From: Sulfurimicrobium sp031426915
GTDB lineage: Bacteria; Pseudomonadota; Gammaproteobacteria; Burkholderiales; Sulfuricellaceae
Reading direction: 5' to 3'
Assembly (NCBI GenBank): GCA_031426915.1
Contig: JASJPB010000018.1
Coordinates: forward strand, 31,355-95,354
DNA: 64,000 nucleotides
A model generated the notes under the pieces. The model was not told the origin of the DNA. It did no database searches and saw nothing but the letters and a program-made list of their open reading frames with translations. A program made the position numbers and the translations under genes. Below, one piece after another: positions 16,501 through 25,435 of the stretch. Each line of letters begins with the position of its first letter. Positions within the stretch are counted from its first letter, which is position 1.

Positions 16501-18895
16501 CTTGCCGACTAGCGGTATCGCCTGTCTCGCGGCCACGGCCACGGTTACCGCCTGCGCCAACAGCAGCAGTCCATGTACCAACCCATCCGCCGTGGTCAAC
16601 GGCCAGACCGCCACTCTGGCGACGAATGGCGGAGCCCTGGGCTCTTCCACGGTGACTTTCAACGCTTCCGGAGTGGGCAGCACCACGCTCAGCTATCCGT
16701 CCCTGACCGTGGATGGCACGGCGGTGACGGTGACTCTCTCCGGTGAGCTGGTGGCCGCCATCAATCCGCGCAAATGTTGTCCGGATGGTGCAAGCTGTGT
16801 GGTGGCCAACAGCTGCTCGATCACTTTCAACACTGCGGGATTCATTTTCGCGGACACCGCCGATAGCACAGCGGCGTGGACTGTTCCGACCCAGGTGGCC
16901 GGCACCTCCAGCGGTACCCACTATCTGCGCTCGGTGCAGACCAACACCTTCACCAAGAAGTGTGAGAGCGGCCTGACCGGCGCCAATGTCCCGGTCAATT
17001 TCGCCTATCGCTGCGTCGATCCGGCCACCTGTTATTCGAGCAACCTGATGAGCGTGAACGGGGGAACCGCCACCACCATCACGCGTAACGACAACAGCGT
17101 ACTGGATGCCGCGCTCAGCTACCTGCCGGTCAACATGAATTTCGACGCCAACGGCAACGCGCCTTTCACCTTCGTTTACAGTGATGTGGGACGGGTCAAG
17201 CTGTATGCCAGGAAAACGCTCACCGCCGATGCAACCAAGACGCCACCGGTGACGGCGCACACGCTCAGCGGGAATTCCAATGCCTTTGTGGTCAAGCCAG
17301 ACCATTTCGTCCTGTCCAATATCCAGCAGACGGCGGTGCCGAATCTGGCGAATCCCGGAGCGAGCGACGCCACGGGCACGAAATTCGTGAAAGCGGGCGA
17401 GGCGTTCTCCGCCACCGTCGCCGCCGTGACCTCGACCGGGAGCACAGCGTACAGCTACGGTCGTGAAACCACGGCAGAAGGCGTGAAGCTGACTTCCGCG
17501 CTGGTGACTGGCCTGGGGCTGACCAATAATCCGGTGCTGAGCAACAATACCGTTTTCGGCGCCTTTACCAATGGCGTGGCGATGGGGACGACGTTTGCAT
17601 GGAACGAGGTCGGCATCATCACGCTGACACCGAGCGTGGCTGATGCCGATTACCTGGGTGTGGGCGAGGTGACGGGTACGACCAGCGGCAATGTTGGACG
17701 TTTCTATGCGGCACAGTTCGCGCTGACCAATGGCGCGCTCGGGAATCGCGCCGATCTGGGGAAAACAGGCTCAATTTCAATTATCGCGCCCTCTACGCTG
17801 ACACTTGCCGCCGCTGCGGGCGTTCAGGCCGGTGACGAGCTCAAGATTGTCGGCGCCGGGGCGGGGGGGTCGACGTTGTCGACGACAGCGGCCGCGGTCA
17901 GTGCCGACGGGCTGACTGTCACGCTGGCTGCGCCTGCATCCGCGGCAGTGGCCAACACTCCTGTTTATATGGGCAAGTTCACTTATATCGGCGAGCCCCT
18001 GCATGCCTTGTTCACCCTGACCGCCAAGGCGGTGGATGGAACGACGACGCTGCAAAACTATAACTGGTCGGCAACGGCGGCGAATCAGTTCGCCAAGCTG
18101 GATCCGACAGCGGCTGTTACGGTGGGGACGGGAGGGCCACTCGCACTGGGTGCGGTCAATAGCGCCGCGACCCGGACTCCGTTCCAGCCCTGTCCTGCGA
18201 CGCCCGCGCACCCATGCCTGATACCTACGCAGGCCACGGCGGGGACTTTCGCGGCCGGCGTGGCGAATATCACCGTTCCCTTTACGCTTTATCGAGGCAC
18301 TACAGCTGTCGGCCCTTATGCCTTGCTGGATGTGGGCGTGGCGCCGCAGGATAGCGATGGGGCGATTTTGCCGGCCTATGATCTGGATACCGTGAACGTG
18401 GTGGCGGGCACCAACAATCACGCCAAGGTAGGTAGCAGCACCGAAGCGCGTTTCGGCCGCCTGACCCTGTCCAATGCCTATGGGTCCGAACTGCTTAAGC
18501 TGCCTGTTCCGCTGGAAGTGCAATACCGGAATGGCTCGTACTGGTTGCCCAATACTGACGACCATGCGACCAGCATCGTCCCTGGCAATATCAAGTTAAG
18601 CAACGCGAGCGTAACCATTGATTGTGTCACCTCTTCTGATTGTGTTACTCCCAAGGGCACCACGACTAATGGCAAGTGGAAAGTGGTGCTGAACAAACCC
18701 TCTGTGGCGGCCAACACTTTCATATGCGTTGATCTGGATAACGCAGTGCAGCGAGACGCGACTTGCCTGGCAACAACAACCCCCTTGTTCATGCCATATC
18801 TGCAGACAGGAACCGCTTATGACAAAGATCCGGCATCGCGCGCCACTTTCGGTATTTACAAAAGCCGGTTTATTTATTTGCGGGAAATGTATTGA
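13559..18895 (+). CDS. mshQ: Giant multidomain MSHA adhesin-like protein MshQ
   Basis: A secreted protein of about 1778 residues. The N-terminus has a Sec signal (FRLVCVVLGALAVVGNASA). Two related modules follow that begin with CDDFE/CDNFE and end with YDYWHMDDI/LDYWHIDDV, which look like MAM- or lectin-like folds. Then come a DUF11-like repeat (PYTLTVTNNGPGTL), a LamG-type concanavalin domain (SVAFWMYWDG, GWHHVVAVF, GRIDEVHVY) and a long C-terminal MshQ/DUF6701-type region starting near CCPDGASCV. By position it may sit at the pilus tip as an adhesin. I start at ATG 13559 because GGAG lies six bases upstream; ATG 13517 adds 14 residues but has no ribosome site. Confidence 0.9.
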   Translation: MGNRGLSFVVDVVRPVIFRLVCVVLGALAVVGNASAALTINSVTLNGGASVTVAPGATISAVVTETNNGGSNWRSIRFTTNPATTTTCINTPNHDGNGTYSETFNITAPAAAGTYDAIFRASSDNACGGTTSALFTLPAGIVVVQPPPSVISINRSTFDPTAANTSVTWAVTFDYSVTGVDASDFALVQSGGVTGASITSVTGGGTAWTVTANTGTGPTGTLRLDLVDNDTILSGGLPLGGAGAGNGNFSGQSYTLVQSVCATTASVIFCDDFERSNSGVVGNGWTITPASVTNCTGAAGNTGCAGIDRDIPPFNNYTVPHANTTRSMFTRWNIVSVDSPTIDLAGRPAAILSFWMRRGGDAFSEYPEAAGENYLVQYWDGTAWQILAQYPSGVMQGQVFTPVIQLPPEALHANFKLRFYQPSGSGKTGSGGAPGVVGYDYWHMDDIVIVQAPASSYSGAFCDNFEGGVGRWSFTAEGAPGGSNIGDASLGTTDFLSAGHELDMRWGYVVASTLRTDMTGVTGNIDYWVKSGGGTTNRAPDAATENLVVEYYNSGGTWTQLAQYLANGSTTSTIYNGSHVLPADAKHPGFRLRFRQLAGSGYDLDYWHIDDVCVGTILPTADLALAMTRGASLIPGTNIPYTLTVTNNGPGTLNGSLEIVDTLPASLSYFSASGSGWSCSVNAQIVTCTWSGTLASGASAPALTLTAGLSLTASGTITNTATVTGTVIDNTPANNTATESGNVIVATLIAQYHLEEAIWNGTSGEVKDTAGYAGGPFNGSSIGSAFPAPALSSPARSGNPGTCGYAGMPGPTANGGAFTITGLPVSTSAGAKTSVAFWMYWDGTDSVMPIGWAQHDLWLQGGSFGFNTANSDIYGVSSATLANGWHHVVAVFTNGSVASNQLYIDGALQALSQRQGTPNLASATVGATLRVGGWTQDSGYRFAGRIDEVHVYKDALVQADVTALYNATHVCTAAVDHYELSLPTSGIACLAATATVTACANSSSPCTNPSAVVNGQTATLATNGGALGSSTVTFNASGVGSTTLSYPSLTVDGTAVTVTLSGELVAAINPRKCCPDGASCVVANSCSITFNTAGFIFADTADSTAAWTVPTQVAGTSSGTHYLRSVQTNTFTKKCESGLTGANVPVNFAYRCVDPATCYSSNLMSVNGGTATTITRNDNSVLDAALSYLPVNMNFDANGNAPFTFVYSDVGRVKLYARKTLTADATKTPPVTAHTLSGNSNAFVVKPDHFVLSNIQQTAVPNLANPGASDATGTKFVKAGEAFSATVAAVTSTGSTAYSYGRETTAEGVKLTSALVTGLGLTNNPVLSNNTVFGAFTNGVAMGTTFAWNEVGIITLTPSVADADYLGVGEVTGTTSGNVGRFYAAQFALTNGALGNRADLGKTGSISIIAPSTLTLAAAAGVQAGDELKIVGAGAGGSTLSTTAAAVSADGLTVTLAAPASAAVANTPVYMGKFTYIGEPLHALFTLTAKAVDGTTTLQNYNWSATAANQFAKLDPTAAVTVGTGGPLALGAVNSAATRTPFQPCPATPAHPCLIPTQATAGTFAAGVANITVPFTLYRGTTAVGPYALLDVGVAPQDSDGAILPAYDLDTVNVVAGTNNHAKVGSSTEARFGRLTLSNAYGSELLKLPVPLEVQYRNGSYWLPNTDDHATSIVPGNIKLSNASVTIDCVTSSDCVTPKGTTTNGKWKVVLNKPSVAANTFICVDLDNAVQRDATCLATTTPLFMPYLQTGTAYDKDPASRATFGIYKSRFIYLREMY

Positions 18896-18977
18896 GCCCA
18901 GTGTTGCTGTTGGAAAATCAATTGACAACAATGAGTTATTCATTTAACTTCAAGCCAATTATTTAATTGGCAGGTTT

Positions 18978-19919
18978 ATGCCCTTTTTTGCCACAAAAAA
19001 ACGCGAGCCCGGCTGGATGGCCATGCAGTTCACCCCCGATGGGGTGTGCTTGGCTCATGTGCGCCGGGTGACAGACAGCAAGCCGCTGGTTACGTTCTGT
19101 GTCGTTTCAAACGCCAATGCCGCTGAAAAGTCGGCGCTGGAGAAACTTGGCAAGGAAAGCCATCTCAACCGCTACCACTGTAGCTTCCTGCTGAATTCCG
19201 GCGAGTACCAGATGTTGACGGTGGAAGCGCCCAATGTTCCCGCCAATGAACTCAGAACGGCGGTGCGCTGGCGCATGAAGGACATGCTGGATTTCTCGGC
19301 GGACGATGCCACGATTGATGTTTTGGACGTGCCGGCCGACAAGAATGCGGCCAATCGCGGCCGCTCCCTGTTCGCGGTAGCGGCGCGCAACGCGGTGATC
19401 CGCACGCGCATGGCGGATTTCGACGCCGCCAAGCTCCCGGTCAGCGTGATCGACATCCCGGAACTCGCGCAGCGCAATATCGCCGCGCAACTGGAAGAGG
19501 GGGGGCGTGGACTGGCATTGTTGTCCTTTGCCGAGGAAGGGGGTTTGCTGACCTTTACCTATGGCGGAGAACTTTACTCTTCGCGCCATATTGAAATCCC
19601 CCTGTCCCAGTTGGTCCTGGCCGACAGTGAACAAAGGCAGCGTCACTTTGACCGCATTACGCTGGAGTTGCAACGCTCCTTCGACCACTTCGAACGCCAG
19701 TTCAGTTTTATCACCCTGAGCAAGCTGCTGCTTGCGCCGTTGCCGCCGGAAGTCAACCTGGAAGCCTATCTGGCGACGAATCTCTATGTGCCGGTGGCAA
19801 CAATGAATCTGGACGATGTGTTCGATTTTTCGGCAGTTTCGGGCGTTGGACCGATACAGCGGATGCAGTGTTTTCTGGCTTTGGGCGCTGCGCTACGGCA
19901 GGAGGATTCGGTTCCGTGA
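18978..19919 (+). CDS. mshI: MSHA biogenesis protein MshI (PilM-like)
   Basis: A 313-residue cytoplasmic protein of the actin-like PilM/MshI group that links the assembly platform to the inner-membrane alignment complex. The N-terminal PGWMAMQFTPDGVCLAHVRR, the YQMLTVEAPNVPANEL segment and RWRMKDMLDF are characteristic of MshI. It follows mshQ after 82 bases and begins the I-N half of the locus, which in Vibrio lies upstream of mshE rather than downstream of mshQ. Its stop overlaps the next start by 4 bases. Confidence 0.87.
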   Translation: MPFFATKKREPGWMAMQFTPDGVCLAHVRRVTDSKPLVTFCVVSNANAAEKSALEKLGKESHLNRYHCSFLLNSGEYQMLTVEAPNVPANELRTAVRWRMKDMLDFSADDATIDVLDVPADKNAANRGRSLFAVAARNAVIRTRMADFDAAKLPVSVIDIPELAQRNIAAQLEEGGRGLALLSFAEEGGLLTFTYGGELYSSRHIEIPLSQLVLADSEQRQRHFDRITLELQRSFDHFERQFSFITLSKLLLAPLPPEVNLEAYLATNLYVPVATMNLDDVFDFSAVSGVGPIQRMQCFLALGAALRQEDSVP

Positions 19920-20569
19920 GTCAACAGATCAATCTTTTCAACCCGGATTTCCGCAAGAAGCGCGAACTTTTCGGCGCCCTGATGCTGGTGCAGGCTGTGG
20001 CTGTATTGCTGGTGCTTATGGTCGGGCTATACGGTTACCAGTTCCGTCAGGTACAGGGGTTGAATAAAACGATCAAGGATGGCGCCGCCCAACTTGACCA
20101 GGAGCGAGCCCGGTACACCAAAGTTGTGGTTGAATATGCGCTGCGACCGAAGGACCCTGCGCTGGAAAAGAAGGCGGAGCAGCTGGAACGGCAACTCAAG
20201 GGAGATGAAGCCGTTTTGGGCGTGTTGCAGGGTGGCAGTCTGGGGAATACCCAGGGATATTCCGCCTACATGCGGGCTTTTGCGCGCCAGATCGTGAGTG
20301 GATTGTGGCTGACTGGTTTTAGTATCCAGGGGGCGGGTAACAATATGGCTATTGGCGGGCGTGCTTTGCGAGCGGAGTTGGTGCCCGCTTACATCCAGCG
20401 CCTGAATCAGGAAGCGGCGACTCAGGGGCGTACTTTCTCCGCGCTGGAAATGCAGCAGCCGAAGGCAGACCCCGCAAGCAAGGACTCACCCACGGGCGCC
20501 AAGGTAGTGCCGGTGGCGAATTATCTTGAATTCAATCTCTATTCCAGCGTTGCGGAGATGGCCAAGTGA
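19916..20569 (+). CDS. PilN-like alignment protein (MshI2)
   Basis: A 217-residue bitopic membrane protein. The N-terminal SQQINLFNPDFRKKRELFGA is like PilN, one membrane helix lies at about residues 20-42, and a coiled-coil and periplasmic ferredoxin-like fold follow. The start is a GTG at 19916 overlapping the mshI stop (GTGA) with GGAGG ten bases upstream. With MshI and MshJ it should form the inner-membrane alignment complex of the pilus. Confidence 0.85.
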   Translation: MSQQINLFNPDFRKKRELFGALMLVQAVAVLLVLMVGLYGYQFRQVQGLNKTIKDGAAQLDQERARYTKVVVEYALRPKDPALEKKAEQLERQLKGDEAVLGVLQGGSLGNTQGYSAYMRAFARQIVSGLWLTGFSIQGAGNNMAIGGRALRAELVPAYIQRLNQEAATQGRTFSALEMQQPKADPASKDSPTGAKVVPVANYLEFNLYSSVAEMAK

Positions 20570-21267
20570 AGAAATACTGGCAGCTTTTCGCCGTAAAAAT
20601 CGACTCCCGCAATCAGCGCGAACGGACGCTCATCTTTGTCATGGCGCTGGTGGTGGTAGCGAGCATGCTCAATGCGCTGTTGATCGATCCCTTGCTGGCC
20701 AGGAAGAAGCGCCTGACGCAGGAGGTGGGGCTTCAGGAGACACAGTTACAGGAGGTGCGCGGCCAAATCCAGGCGATCGTAACTAGCGGTCGTTCCGACC
20801 CGGATGCGCCCGCCCGGGCCAGGCTGGCAGCGCTGGAGCAAAAAAAGGCACAGACCGATGCCACTCTGCAGAGTGTGCAGCAAAGTCTGGTGGCGCCCGA
20901 CAGCATGGCGCACCTGCTGGAAGATGTTTTGTCCCAGAATCGTAATTTGAAACTGGTTGCGTTAAAAACCCTGCCGATCAGCGGGGTGCTCGATGCCCCG
21001 GATAGCAAGCCGGTGGCGGGTCAGCCCGCCGGCACAAAGCCCGAGGAACAGGCGAAGCCTGTCGGGCCGTCCATTTACAAGCATGGGGTGGAAATTACCG
21101 TGGCTGGTAGTTATGCCGACCTGACGCAATATCTGGATGCACTGGAAAAACTGTCGTGGCAAATGTACTGGGGTAAAGCCGAAATGCGGGTGGAAGAATA
21201 CCCGCGCGTTACTTTGACGATTACGTTATATACGCTGAGCATGGAAAAGACATGGTTAAGCGTTTAG
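20566..21267 (+). CDS. mshJ: MSHA biogenesis protein MshJ (PilO-like)
   Basis: A 233-residue PilO-type protein with a short cytoplasmic tail, a membrane helix near residues 24-45 (TLIFVMALVVVASMLNALLI), a coiled coil rich in Gln/Glu at 50-110 and a periplasmic domain containing KHGVEITVAGSYADLTQYLD, the signature of MshJ/PilO. The start is a GTG overlapping the previous stop by 4 bases. It overlaps mshK by 16 bases. Confidence 0.88.
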   Translation: MKKYWQLFAVKIDSRNQRERTLIFVMALVVVASMLNALLIDPLLARKKRLTQEVGLQETQLQEVRGQIQAIVTSGRSDPDAPARARLAALEQKKAQTDATLQSVQQSLVAPDSMAHLLEDVLSQNRNLKLVALKTLPISGVLDAPDSKPVAGQPAGTKPEEQAKPVGPSIYKHGVEITVAGSYADLTQYLDALEKLSWQMYWGKAEMRVEEYPRVTLTITLYTLSMEKTWLSV

Positions 21268-21665
21268 GCATTCTCATGCTTGCCCTGTTAGGATGTGCCG
21301 TATCGCTTGGGCGGGCAGAGGAAACCTTGCCCGATCCTACCCGCCCAGCGCCGGAGGCAAGCATTGCGGTCGGGGTTCCAGCCGCATCGGGGCCGGTATT
21401 GCAGTCGGTGATGATAAGGCCGGGTCACAGGACGGCGGTGATTGGAGGCCAGTTGCTGACGGAGGGCGATCTTTTCGGCGATGCCCGGTTGGTTAAAATA
21501 TCCGAGAGCGAAGTCGAATTGTCGGGCCCTGGCGGGGCGCAGACGTTGAAACTGTTTCCTGGCGTGGAAAAGACATCACGGGTGCCACAGACCGTTGTAC
21601 CCGAGGCCGCGCCGAAGCGCGGCAATGAGAAAAAAAATCGCAATACAGAGCGGAAAGCACCATGA
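21252..21665 (+). CDS. mshK: MSHA biogenesis protein MshK (PilP-like)
   Basis: A 137-residue exported protein. A signal peptide (LGILMLALLGCAVSLGRA) is followed by LPDPTRPAP and a short beta domain with LQSVMIRPGHRTAVIGGQ and LKLFPGVEK, the usual MshK pattern. By analogy with PilP it bridges the inner-membrane alignment complex and the secretin. The C-terminus is a lysine-rich tail. It overlaps both mshJ (16 bases) and mshL (4 bases). Confidence 0.86.
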   Translation: MVKRLGILMLALLGCAVSLGRAEETLPDPTRPAPEASIAVGVPAASGPVLQSVMIRPGHRTAVIGGQLLTEGDLFGDARLVKISESEVELSGPGGAQTLKLFPGVEKTSRVPQTVVPEAAPKRGNEKKNRNTERKAP

Positions 21666-23545
21666 TACGTAACGCATACATATGGCTGTGGATCCTGATG
21701 CTGGGAGGATGCGTGGCATCCCCGGCGCGGCAGGCCACCACTTTTGACCAAATCGGTACCGAATTGGCCAAAGGAGGCACGGACCGGGCCAAGCCTGCCC
21801 AATCCGACGCGGTGGGTGCCGCACTGTTGCCTCCGCTCAGGATCGAGATGCCGGCTGCATACGGGAAGCCGTTGGAGCAGAAATTCGATCTGGTGGTGAA
21901 CAATGCACCTGCCAACCAGGTTTTCATGGGTATCGTGAATGGCACGCGCTACAGCATGCTGGTACATCCCGATGTCACTGGAGCGATTTCCGTCAATCTG
22001 AAGGATGTCACCGTACTCGAGGCGCTGGGTGCGATCCGCGAAATATATGGTTATGAATATAAGGTTGAAGGCAACCGCATCGTTATTCAGCCCGTAACCA
22101 TTCAAACCCGGATTTTCAAGGTAAATTACCTGGTGGGCCGGCGTCAGGGCGCCTCGGATACCCGGGTCCATTCCGGATCCATCAATACCACGTCTTCCTC
22201 ACCCACGTCGACTCCCGGATCCACACCCGGCGCGGGCGGTACTACATCCTCGGTTCAGGAAAGCAGTTCGATCTATACCTCTACCCGCAACGATTTCTGG
22301 GCGGACCTGGAAGATTCGGTGCGCACAGTGATCGGCTGCAGGATGCCAACGCGTTCGGCTGGGGGCGGGGCCGGCGGGACTGCCGGTGGCGCATCAGGCG
22401 CACAGCGCAATGTGGAAACCGTTTCAGGTCGCGGCGTGGACGGGTGCGATGGCGGTCGCAGCGTGGTAATCAACCCCCAGTCCGGCGTAGTGGTAGTGCG
22501 TGCCATGCCCGCGGAACAGCGTGATGTGTCGGTGTTTCTCAATGCCTCGCAGCTGTCCGTGGAACGCCAGGTGATTCTGGAAGCGAAAATCCTCGAAGTG
22601 GAGTTGAACGACGGCTACCAGGCCGGGGTGAACTGGGCCGGAATCGCCAATCTGGGTCGCTCTTCCGTGAGCATAGGCCGGTCTTCCGGGGGGTTCCGCA
22701 CCAATTCCGGCGCCAATACCGGCGTGCAACTGGTTACAGCCACACCCGATGCCAATGGGACGCCAACCGCCAATTCAGCGATTGATGGGTTTACCTACAA
22801 TCCGCTCCTGACCGCGACCAACGGCGTATTCGGTTTTGCCATCGCCAACCAGAACTTCGCCTCGCTGCTGGAGTTCCTGCAAACCCAAGGTAACGTGCAG
22901 GTACTGTCCAGCCCCCGCATCGCTACCCTGAACAACCAGAAGGCGGTGCTGAAAGTGGGGACCGATGAATTTTTCGTCACCAGTGTGAGCACGACCACTA
23001 CCACCGGCACAGCAACCACAACCACGCCAACCGTGACGCTTCAGCCCTTCTTCTCGGGGATCGCATTGGACGTGACGCCGCAGATCGATGAAAACAATAT
23101 CATTACTTTGCATGTCCACCCCTCGGTGAGCAAGGTGAGCACCGTTAACAAACTGGTGGATCTTGGTACCGCAGGGTCGATAAATTTGCCGCTGGCCTCC
23201 AGCAATGTATCGGAAACCGACAGCATCATCCGTGCCCAGGACGGCCAGGTGGTGGCGATCGGCGGCCTGATGAAACAGACCATGAGCGAAGCGCGTTCCC
23301 AGGTGCCGGGTGTGGGCGATGTGCCATTCCTGGGCTCGCTGTTCCGCCAGACCAATCAGGGTGCGGTAAAGAAGGAACTGGTGATCCTGCTCAAGCCGAC
23401 GGTGATCCAGGGCGATGGCAGCTGGCAGCAGAATATCCAGGGAGCACAACAGCGTATCGAAAAAATGGACCGCGGATTCTCTTATGGCGGGCGCGCTGAA
23501 GTATTCGGAGTGGGGGCGGAAAGCAAGAGCCCTCCCTCCCCCTGA
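21662..23545 (+). CDS. mshL: MSHA outer-membrane secretin MshL
   Basis: A 627-residue secretin lipoprotein that forms the outer-membrane pore for the pilus. The signal peptide ends in the lipobox LGGC with Cys17. An STN/N0-type domain (VVNNAPANQVFMGIV, SVNLKDVTVLEALGAI) lies at about 75-140 and a Ser/Gly/Thr-rich linker at 170-200. N1-like and secretin core domains follow, with SSPRIATLNNQKAVLKVG, a Thr-rich gate loop, and the terminal VPGVGDVPFLGSLFR and KKELVILLKPTVI. A cysteine pair brackets the Gly-rich loop near residues 222 and 260. mshM follows after 5 bases. Confidence 0.95.
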   Translation: MIRNAYIWLWILMLGGCVASPARQATTFDQIGTELAKGGTDRAKPAQSDAVGAALLPPLRIEMPAAYGKPLEQKFDLVVNNAPANQVFMGIVNGTRYSMLVHPDVTGAISVNLKDVTVLEALGAIREIYGYEYKVEGNRIVIQPVTIQTRIFKVNYLVGRRQGASDTRVHSGSINTTSSSPTSTPGSTPGAGGTTSSVQESSSIYTSTRNDFWADLEDSVRTVIGCRMPTRSAGGGAGGTAGGASGAQRNVETVSGRGVDGCDGGRSVVINPQSGVVVVRAMPAEQRDVSVFLNASQLSVERQVILEAKILEVELNDGYQAGVNWAGIANLGRSSVSIGRSSGGFRTNSGANTGVQLVTATPDANGTPTANSAIDGFTYNPLLTATNGVFGFAIANQNFASLLEFLQTQGNVQVLSSPRIATLNNQKAVLKVGTDEFFVTSVSTTTTTGTATTTTPTVTLQPFFSGIALDVTPQIDENNIITLHVHPSVSKVSTVNKLVDLGTAGSINLPLASSNVSETDSIIRAQDGQVVAIGGLMKQTMSEARSQVPGVGDVPFLGSLFRQTNQGAVKKELVILLKPTVIQGDGSWQQNIQGAQQRIEKMDRGFSYGGRAEVFGVGAESKSPPSP

Positions 23546-23550
23546 GGGCT

Positions 23551-24381
23551 ATGTACAAGCAGCATTTCGGCCTCAATGAGCTGCCTTTCGGCATCACGCC
23601 AGACACCAGTTTTTTCTTTGCTTTCACCAGCTATCAGGAAGCGCTGAACACCCTGCTGGTGGCTGCGCGCACCGGCGAAGGCTTCATCAAGATCACGGGC
23701 GAGGTGGGGACGGGAAAAACCCTGCTGTGTCGCAAATTCATGGCCAGCCTGGGCGGGGATTTCGTCACCGCCTACATACCCAATCCCTATCTCGAACCGC
23801 GTACCCTTTTGATGGCGCTGGCGGAAGACATCGGTGTCACGCTCGATCCGACGGTGGATCAACACCATTTGCTGCGGGCGTTGGGCTTGGGGCTGCTCGA
23901 TTTTGCCCGTAAGGGAAAGCGTGTCGTATTGTGTCTGGATGAAGCCCAGGCGATGCCGCTCGAGACCCTGGAGGCATTGCGCCTGCTGACCAATTTGGAA
24001 ACCGAGAAACGCAAGCTGCTGCAAATCGTGCTTTTCGGCCAGCCGGAGCTGGACGACAAGCTTGAGCAGGACTCGGTGCGCCAGCTCAAGCAGCGCATCA
24101 CGTTTCATTACCAGTTGGGTATGTTGCAGCGCGAAGAGCTCGAACTTTATCTCGCTCACCGGTTGGCCATTGCGGGATACCGGGGTGGCCCCCTGTTTAG
24201 TCAGGGCGCGCTGCGCCGTCTTTACCGGGCCAGCGGAGGCGTGCCCCGTTTGGCCAATATTCTCGGGCACAAGTGTTTGCTGCTGACATACGGTGAGGGC
24301 AAGGCCCAGGTCGAGGCCGCTCACGCGCGCGCGGCGGTGAAGGATACGCCGGCGGCGAAACAATCGCGCTGGTGGTGGTGA
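23551..24381 (+). CDS. mshM: MSHA ATPase MshM (ExeA/GspA-like)
   Basis: A 276-residue AAA ATPase of the ExeA/GspA family that helps assemble or localise the secretin. MYKQHFGLNELPFGITPDTS is the typical start. Walker A is GEVGTGKTLL near residue 51 and Walker B is VVLCLDEAQAMP. Sensor residues include FGQPELDDKL and GVPRLANILGHKCLLLTYGEG. It is shorter than ExeA because it lacks the C-terminal membrane and peptidoglycan-binding part, as usual for MshM. mshN follows after 9 bases. Confidence 0.93.
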   Translation: MYKQHFGLNELPFGITPDTSFFFAFTSYQEALNTLLVAARTGEGFIKITGEVGTGKTLLCRKFMASLGGDFVTAYIPNPYLEPRTLLMALAEDIGVTLDPTVDQHHLLRALGLGLLDFARKGKRVVLCLDEAQAMPLETLEALRLLTNLETEKRKLLQIVLFGQPELDDKLEQDSVRQLKQRITFHYQLGMLQREELELYLAHRLAIAGYRGGPLFSQGALRRLYRASGGVPRLANILGHKCLLLTYGEGKAQVEAAHARAAVKDTPAAKQSRWWW

Positions 24382-24390
24382 GAGAGTGAT

Positions 24391-25434
24391 ATGAGTCTGA
24401 TCAATCAAATGTTGCAGGAGCTGGACCAACGCCGCGCCGATGGCGGAATACCTGCCGCCCAGGTGCGCGCGGTGTCGCGCCAGCCGCGAACCAAGGTCAC
24501 GTTGCATTGGGTGGCTATGGCGCTGGTGGTGGTTATTGCGGCAGCAGGGGGCGGGTATTGGTTTGCCAACAGGCAGCCCGGCAATGCCCCAGGCGTGCCC
24601 GCGCCGACGCCTCAGGTTATTGCGCCTGCCGCCGCGCCTGTCGCGGCACCCGCGCCAGTTACAGAACCCGCGCCGACCACGCCCGCATCCGTTTTGCAAA
24701 TGGACCTCGAACTCACCCAGTTGCCGATCCCGATCGAGAAGCCGGCCACGCTCGCGCCTCCTCCGCCCCGTGCGGCGATTCCCGCTGCGATACCCGCCCC
24801 GCCTAAACCCGCCAAGGCAACGGAAGCAGCGCCACCCATGGGAATCAACAAGGAAATAAAACAAACCAGCCCGCAGCAGCGTGCCGAAAATGCTTATCGC
24901 CAAGCCTATGCAAGCCTGCAGCAGGGGCGCATGGGCGAGGCGGAAGAGAGTTTGCGCCAGGTGTTGCAAATCGATCCGCGTCATGCGGCGGCAAGACAGG
25001 GTTTGGCGGCGCTGCTGGTGGAGTCGAAACATCTTGACCGGGCCGAACAAGTGCTGCAACAAGGCCTGGAGCTTCAACCGGGGCACACCGGATACGCAAT
25101 GACCCTGGCCCGTTTGCAAGTGGAGCGAGGTGATGTCGCGGCGGCCTTGGCAAGCTTGCAGCGCAATCCGCCCGGCGGGGAAAATGCCGAGTATCACGGT
25201 TTTCTTGCCGCCCTGTTACAGCGCTCGGAGCGCCATAAGGAGGCAATCGAACATTATCATTCCGCGCTTAATCTGAATCCGGGCGCGGGCCAATGGATGC
25301 TCGGTCTGGGCATTTCGCTGCAAGCGGATAATCAACCCGCCAAGGCCGCCGAGGTTTTTCGCCGTGCCAGACAGAGCAATATAAATCCAGAATTGAAAGC
25401 ATTTGCGGAGCAGCGTCTGAAGCAGCTGCAATAA
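24391..25434 (+). CDS. mshN: MSHA biogenesis TPR protein MshN
   Basis: A 347-residue bitopic protein. MSLINQMLQELDQRRAD is the usual MshN start, a membrane helix lies at residues 35-55 (WVAMALVVVIAAAGGGYWF), and a long Pro/Ala-rich periplasmic spacer runs to about 165. At least four TPR repeats follow (AYASLQQGRMGEAEESLRQV is one). It is the last gene of the msh locus and ends one base before a strong palindromic element that may also terminate the operon. Confidence 0.9.
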   Translation: MSLINQMLQELDQRRADGGIPAAQVRAVSRQPRTKVTLHWVAMALVVVIAAAGGGYWFANRQPGNAPGVPAPTPQVIAPAAAPVAAPAPVTEPAPTTPASVLQMDLELTQLPIPIEKPATLAPPPPRAAIPAAIPAPPKPAKATEAAPPMGINKEIKQTSPQQRAENAYRQAYASLQQGRMGEAEESLRQVLQIDPRHAAARQGLAALLVESKHLDRAEQVLQQGLELQPGHTGYAMTLARLQVERGDVAAALASLQRNPPGGENAEYHGFLAALLQRSERHKEAIEHYHSALNLNPGAGQWMLGLGISLQADNQPAKAAEVFRRARQSNINPELKAFAEQRLKQLQ

Positions 25435-25435
25435 T

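Noticed and set aside
15845..17305. 486-codon minus-strand frame within mshQ
   Set aside because: Shadow of the mshQ reading frame; no recognisable family or start signal.
22180..22400. Ser/Thr/Gly-rich repetitive tract in mshL taken as a possible insertion
   Set aside because: It stays in frame and corresponds to the usual flexible linker between secretin domains.
23482..25197. 571-codon minus-strand frame over mshM and mshN
   Set aside because: Antisense to two recognised genes and composed of low-complexity Arg/Gln/His sequence; no ribosome site.
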